This document shows positions 50,312 through 54,050 of a stretch of 54,050 nucleotides of DNA, piece by piece. Below the pieces are notes generated by a model that did not search any database, was not told where the DNA came from, and worked only from the letters and a program-made list of their open reading frames with translations. The stretch is from contig DASYXT010000001.1 of NCBI GenBank assembly GCA_035934555.1, forward strand, positions 1 through 54,050, in the 5' to 3' direction. Position 1 is the first letter of the stretch. Each line of letters starts with the position of its first letter. The translations under genes and the position numbers were made by a program. Source of the DNA: DASYXT01 sp035934555. Its GTDB lineage: Bacteria > Verrucomicrobiota > Verrucomicrobiia > Limisphaerales > UBA8199.

Positions 50312-50953
50312 ATGGCCGACGAAAAAAAGAAACCTGCTCCTAAAAAGGAAGGTAAACCTGAAGCTGCCGGCGAGAAGCCCGCTGCCAAACCCGCAGCCGA
50401 AGGCGCCGCGCCCAAAGCTCCTAAGAAAGCCGCTGCTGCCGGGCCGGGCGGCGAAGCCGCTCCTGCGCCCGCTGACGACGCTGCGAAACCCGCCGAAGCC
50501 GGTGCGCCCGGCGCGCCGGTTGCAGCTCCCGCCGCCCCCACTGCCGCCGAACTGTTGGCCGATGATCTGGCGGGAAAGAAAATCGTCAAAGCCAAAGGCG
50601 CGAAGAACGTCCTCAGCGGCGTCGCCAATATTCTTGCCACCTTTAATAATACCCTGGTTAGCATCACGGACATGCAGGGCCACGTCATTGGCTGGTCCAG
50701 CGCCGGCCGGGTCGGATTCAAAGGCTCGCGCAAGAGCACCGCTTATGCCGCCCAGCAGGTCGCCCAGGACGCTGCTCGCCAGGCCATGTCCCATGGAATG
50801 AAAGAGATCGAAGTGCGCGTCAAAGGCCCAGGCTCCGGCCGCGAATCGGCCATCCGCGCGCTCCAGGCCATCGGCTTGGAAATCACCACAATCAAGGATG
50901 TCACTCCGGTACCGCATAACGGGTGCCGTCCCCGCAAAAAGCGCCGCGTCTAA
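50312..50953 (+). CDS. rpsK: 30S ribosomal protein S11 with a long N-terminal extension
   Basis: The 213-residue protein has about 85 residues of Ala/Pro/Lys/Glu-rich sequence before the core, KNVLSGVANILATFNNTLVS. The core ends PVPHNGCRPRKKRRV. Ordinary S11 is about 129 residues. The extension is probably disordered. The spacer upstream has TTTATCCATTAATCCAGTCT with no Shine-Dalgarno site. S11 forms the platform of the 30S. Confidence 0.96.
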   Translation: MADEKKKPAPKKEGKPEAAGEKPAAKPAAEGAAPKAPKKAAAAGPGGEAAPAPADDAAKPAEAGAPGAPVAAPAAPTAAELLADDLAGKKIVKAKGAKNVLSGVANILATFNNTLVSITDMQGHVIGWSSAGRVGFKGSRKSTAYAAQQVAQDAARQAMSHGMKEIEVRVKGPGSGRESAIRALQAIGLEITTIKDVTPVPHNGCRPRKKRRV

Positions 50954-50993
50954 ACCCCTCAATCCCTTAATCCAGTACCACCCACTTTTTCTC

Positions 50994-51602
50994 ATGGCAC
51001 GTTATACCGGTCCCCGCGTCCGCATCAGCCGCCGCTTTGGTGTCCCCATCTTCGGCCCCACCAAGTACCTCGAACGGCGTAACTACGGCCCCGGCGTCCA
51101 CGGACCCAAATCCCGCCGCAAACATACCGATTACGGCTTGGGCTTGATCGAGAAACAGAAGCTCCGTTATTACTACGGATTGCTCGAACGCCAGTTCCGC
51201 GGCGTGTATGAACGCGCGCTGCGGCGCCGTGGCGTCACTGGCGAACAGATGCTCCAGATTCTGGAAACCCGGTTGGATAATGTTTGCTATCACCTTGGTT
51301 TTGCCAACACACGCGCCGGCGCTCGCCAACTCGTCGCTCACGGCCACGTGCGCGTCAACGGCCGCAAGGTCAATATCCCCTCCTTCGGGCTCAAGGTGAA
51401 CGATACGATTGAAATCAAGAACTCGAATGCGGCACGCCAATTGGCGACCAAGAACCTCGAGATCGCCGCCAGCCGCGCCGTGCCCGATTGGCTGTCATTG
51501 AACAAGGAAGCCCTTAAAGGCGTGGTGATGCGCATCCCTACTCGGGATGAAATCCAACCCATCGCCAACGAGCAGGCCGTCGTAGAATTTTATTCCCGGT
51601 AG
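50994..51602 (+). CDS. rpsD: 30S ribosomal protein S4
   Basis: The 202-residue protein starts MARYTGPRVRISRRFGVPIF at 50994 and has the RNA-binding S4 domain ETRLDNVCYHLGFANTRAGA with RQLVAHGHVRVNGRKVNIPS. There is no zinc-binding Cys cluster. S4 is a primary binder of 16S rRNA and, in E. coli, represses its own operon. Confidence 0.97.
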   Translation: MARYTGPRVRISRRFGVPIFGPTKYLERRNYGPGVHGPKSRRKHTDYGLGLIEKQKLRYYYGLLERQFRGVYERALRRRGVTGEQMLQILETRLDNVCYHLGFANTRAGARQLVAHGHVRVNGRKVNIPSFGLKVNDTIEIKNSNAARQLATKNLEIAASRAVPDWLSLNKEALKGVVMRIPTRDEIQPIANEQAVVEFYSR

Positions 51603-51618
51603 TCAAAAACCAAACGGA

Positions 51619-51669
51619 ATGATGGAATACTGGAAACCTGGAATGTTGGAACATTGGAATATTGGAATA
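51619..51669. repeat. degenerate TGGAA-word array between rpsD and rpoA
   Basis: The words TGATGGAATACTGGAAACCT, then GGAATGTTGGAACATTGGAA and TATTGGAATACC, repeat with periods of about 7-9 nt. An inverse version, TTCCATCATTGGAAGCTTCC, follows at 51725. Such arrays occur in related genomes, but their function is unknown. Confidence 0.6.
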
Positions 51670-51774
51670 CCGAACCTCTGGTGCTCTTGCGCTCATAGCG
51701 GGTCACGAATCCATTTTCCCATGGTTCCATCATTGGAAGCTTCCATTATTGCATTGTTCAAAAACAATTATACG

Positions 51775-51809
51775 GGCCAGCCCGGTTTGCGGGAATAGCC
51801 GGGCCGGCC
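51775..51809 (+). promoter_or_regulatory. stable hairpin before rpoA
   Basis: GGCCAGCCCGG (51775-51785) pairs with CCGGGCCGGCC (51799-51809) with one mismatch across 13 nt; no U-tract follows. A nearby palindrome ATTGTTCAAAAACAAT lies at 51753-51768. In a gap of 233 nt before rpoA these may be a regulatory leader or an RNA-processing site. Confidence 0.4.
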
Positions 51810-51835
51810 AGGTTAAAATTGTTGAAAGGATAGTT

Positions 51836-52855
51836 ATGCCAGTTCGTCTCGGACGTTTTGAAATGCCCAAGCGGTTGACCAAAGAAGAAGGCACCGCCAC
51901 AGAAACCTATGCCAAGTTCATCGCCGAACCGTTTGAAACCGGTTACGGCCACACCGTCGGCAACTCGCTGCGGCGCGTGCTGCTTTCCTCGCTGGAAGGC
52001 GCCGCCATCAGCTCCATCAAGGTCGATGGCGCCATGCACGAGTTCGCCACCATTGACGGCGTTGTCGAGGATGTCACCGAAATCGTCCTCAACCTGAAGA
52101 AGGTGCTTCTGAAGGCCCACAGCCGCGATCCGCAAATGTTGCTGCTATCGGCCAACAAAGAAGGCGAAGTCACCGCCGCTGATATCCAGCTCAACCAAAA
52201 CCTCGAGCTGGTCAATCCCACCCAGCACATCTGCACCATCGACAAGAAGAAAAAGCTCGAGATGGAATTGGAAGTTAAAGTCGGCCGCGGCTTCCTGCCG
52301 GGGGATGAGAACAAAAAGCCTAACCAGGCCATCGGCGTCATCGCCATTGATTCGCTGTTTTCTCCCGTCACTCGCGTCCGCTACGCTGTCGAAAACGCCC
52401 GTGTCGGACAACGCACCGATTACGATCGCCTGCTACTGGAAATCTGGACCGACGGACGCATCTCGCCCGACGACGCCCTGACCCAGGCTTCCGCCATCCT
52501 TCAGCATCACCTCGATGTCTTCGTCGGCTATGATAAGAACGCCGTCGAGTTCGAAGAAGTCGTTGATAAACAGGACGAGGAAAAGACCAAGCTCAAGAAG
52601 CTGCTTAATATGAGCGTCAACGAGATCGAACTGAGCGTCCGCGCCGCCAACTGCCTCAACAATGCCAACATCACCACCGTTGGCCAGTTGGCGATGAAGT
52701 CCGAGCAGGAAATGCTGAAGTACCGCAATTTCGGCAAGAAATCCTTGAACGAAATTAAGGAAAAGCTCGCGGCTCTCGGCCTGACCTTGGGCATGACCTT
52801 CGAACCCGATTTGCTCGAAGGCCCCAAAGAGGAATCCACTTCCCTGACCCGCTGA
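51836..52855 (+). CDS. rpoA: RNA polymerase alpha subunit
   Basis: The 339-residue protein starts at 51836 (MPVRLGRFEMPKRLTKEEGT), with AAAGGA 5 nt upstream. The N-terminal dimerisation domain shows GYGHTVGNSLRRVLLSSLEG and the C-terminal domain LSVRAANCLNNANITTVGQL, contacting upstream DNA and activators. A longer frame from 51662 crosses the repeat array and is rejected. It lies between rpsD and rplQ, as is usual. Confidence 0.97.
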   Translation: MPVRLGRFEMPKRLTKEEGTATETYAKFIAEPFETGYGHTVGNSLRRVLLSSLEGAAISSIKVDGAMHEFATIDGVVEDVTEIVLNLKKVLLKAHSRDPQMLLLSANKEGEVTAADIQLNQNLELVNPTQHICTIDKKKKLEMELEVKVGRGFLPGDENKKPNQAIGVIAIDSLFSPVTRVRYAVENARVGQRTDYDRLLLEIWTDGRISPDDALTQASAILQHHLDVFVGYDKNAVEFEEVVDKQDEEKTKLKKLLNMSVNEIELSVRAANCLNNANITTVGQLAMKSEQEMLKYRNFGKKSLNEIKEKLAALGLTLGMTFEPDLLEGPKEESTSLTR

Positions 52856-52880
52856 GCTTAACTCGGATTGTTCACGCCTT

Positions 52881-53339
52881 ATGCGCCACCTCAAACGAAC
52901 CGCCAAACTCGGTCGCACCGGCGAGCACCGCAACGCGATGCTCGCCAACCTGGTTTGCAGCCTCATCAAACACAAACGCGTCACCACCACTCTGGCCAAG
53001 GCCAAAGCCGCTCGCTCCGTTGCGGAAAAGCTGGTCACGCTGGGCAAGAGCGGCACCATTCATGACCGCCGCCTCGCCGCCGCCCGCCTTCACCAGGAAG
53101 AAGCCGTCAAAGTCCTTTTTGACGAGATCGCCCCGGCGCAAAAGGAACGGCACGGTGGCTACACACGCATCGTGAAATTGGACCAACGTCAGGGCGATGC
53201 CAGCCAAACCGCTATTCTCGAATGGGTGGAGTTGCCTGCAGGCGTGACGCCGGAACCTGCCACGACCGCGGAAACCAAGGCCAGCGAGGGCACACCGGCT
53301 CCGGAAGCCAAACCGGCTGAGGAGGCCAAAGCTTCCTAG
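52881..53339 (+). CDS. rplQ: 50S ribosomal protein L17 with C-terminal tail
   Basis: The 152-residue protein begins MRHLKRTAKLGRTGEHRNAM and has NLVCSLIKHKRVTTTLAKAK; the last ~30 residues (PEPATTAETKASEGTPAPEA) are low-complexity. L17 is at the tunnel exit. It is the last gene of the operon, with no clear terminator; the convergent remnant begins one base after the stop. Confidence 0.96.
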   Translation: MRHLKRTAKLGRTGEHRNAMLANLVCSLIKHKRVTTTLAKAKAARSVAEKLVTLGKSGTIHDRRLAAARLHQEEAVKVLFDEIAPAQKERHGGYTRIVKLDQRQGDASQTAILEWVELPAGVTPEPATTAETKASEGTPAPEAKPAEEAKAS

Positions 53340-53340
53340 G

Positions 53341-53631
53341 TCAGGGGCTCCTTGGCACAAGCCGATAAAATTGGCTGCCCGGCGCCGGCTCCAGGATAAT
53401 CGTAAACTGACCACCACCGCTTACGGTGGGGCTGTTTGTGACCAGAGTCCATGCGTCCGGCGCGGTGATGTCGGGACTGACTTCGAGAACGTAGTCCCTA
53501 TCTCCCTGCCAATTCGCTCCCAAGACGTTGCCCAAAAAATGGTCCGACCATGTCCCCGCAAACGTTAAGGAACTCGAGCCCAGAAGCATTAAACCGGTCA
53601 GCGACCTCAACAATCGTAGCGACAGCATCAT
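53341..53631 (-). pseudogene. internally deleted secreted-protein gene
   Basis: The 96-residue frame has a signal peptide (MMLSLRLLRSLTGLMLLGSS, cleavage after LTFAG), then the opening WSDHFLGNVLGANWQGDRDY typical of large secreted verrucomicrobial proteins. It jumps directly to the C-terminal module LEVSPDITAPDAWTLVTNSP with ending SQFYRLVPRSP. The intervening domains are lost, while the frame is kept. A longer frame from 53670 is possible. I infer a decayed gene, but a short functional product cannot be excluded. Confidence 0.5.
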
Positions 53632-53848
53632 GCCCAAAGTAAGGCTGCGCCCGGGAACACAGAAAGTCAACGAACGCCCGGCGGCGGTTCCGAATAAGCC
53701 CCTCCTCGAAAGGGCGAGCGCTGCGGGCTGGAGAAGTGGGGGTAAAACCTGCGTGAAACGAGCGCGAGAGGCAGCCGTGCAAAGTATGCCGGACAGCGGA
53801 GATTAGATTGTCAACGGGATCGGGTGGGAGGCTTTCGGCGCGGCCGGT

Positions 53849-54050
53849 TCAGCTGGAGACGAACCGGATTTGGCCCAAGGCAGGCAAATCAGGAGGCAAC
53901 CGCCGAGCGCGCAAGCCCTCCCAGACGGCTTGTGCCAGCGCCAGCTCGGTGGCTCGGCGCGCCCAGTCATAGAGCCGTTGCAGGCAGCCACGACAGGCGA
54001 CCAGCCAGAGGATCTGGGCGACTTGCATCATGGTGTAGTAGTTTTTGGAG
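53849..54050 (-). mobile_element. probable transposase C-terminus, partial
   Basis: Read from the window edge, the minus strand encodes SKNYYTMMQVAQILWLVACR and then LQRLYDWARRATELALAQAV before a stop. The K-N-Y-Y/F-xxxQ-I/V-A pattern resembles the C-terminal helix of IS4-type DDE transposases. The gene begins outside the window. The family assignment is tentative. Confidence 0.4.

Noticed and set aside
51662..51835. upstream extension of rpoA
   Set aside because: It crosses a repeat array and is absent from the alpha-subunit family; 51836 has a good ribosome binding site.
1..54050. CRISPR arrays, tRNA or rRNA genes
   Set aside because: No direct-repeat/spacer series and no tRNA or rRNA pattern was recognised on reading; a covariance-model search would be decisive for tRNAs.

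Overview
The window looks like a chromosomal segment of a GC-rich member of the Verrucomicrobiota, probably of the Pedosphaera/Limisphaera type. The main evidence is a secreted LamG/Ig/lectin protein that begins with an 'LAYWQLNE'-type motif and ends in an 'FFRLQ'-type C-terminal domain. Supporting evidence is the run of small intergenic repeats and the ribosomal operon, which lacks L30 and has few Shine-Dalgarno sites. This assignment is an inference from family resemblance; there is no rRNA gene in the window.

Layout. (1) 365-3831 is a nitrogen-assimilation unit, glnB-amt-glnA, behind a good sigma-54 promoter match. (2) 3955-6819, minus strand, is a tightly coupled four-gene cassette: zinc-ribbon membrane protein, four-helix membrane protein, radical SAM protein of the COG1964 family (the family of archaeal tetraether synthase) and an Lgt-like integral membrane transferase. 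It is the best candidate for an undescribed system. (3) 7064-21096 holds mixed genes: a TauE/SafE exporter, an aldehyde dehydrogenase, the large secreted lectin-like protein, a methyltransferase, a B12-binding radical SAM protein, a rhodanese, small envelope or stress proteins, dtd, a LytS/LytTR two-component pair and an EF-hand protein. (4) 21447-23908 is grpE-dnaJ-rsmE, converging on a MidA-like methyltransferase. (5) 25109-27892 is a twitching-motility operon with two PilT-type ATPases and a receiver-like protein that lacks a clear phospho-acceptor. (6) 28011-32084 has DinB-like, M24 peptidase, DUF2062, HisA of the eukaryote-like type and PH-like genes. (7) 32314-37153, minus strand, is an Fe-S assembly cluster, sufD-sufU-sufT-sufS-rhodanese-like-NifU-like, without sufB or sufC. 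(8) 37356-38630 is a conserved small gene coupled to nuoA-nuoB, followed by a possible small RNA on the opposite strand. (9) 39842-53339 is one long ribosomal superoperon from rplB to rplQ with secY, map, infA and rpoA. (10) The right end holds an internally deleted secreted-protein gene and a probable transposase C-terminus.

A family of about 100-130 bp elements, each with inverted palindromic ends, occurs six times. Five copies lie within about 16 nt of a stop codon. No tRNA, rRNA or CRISPR array was found.
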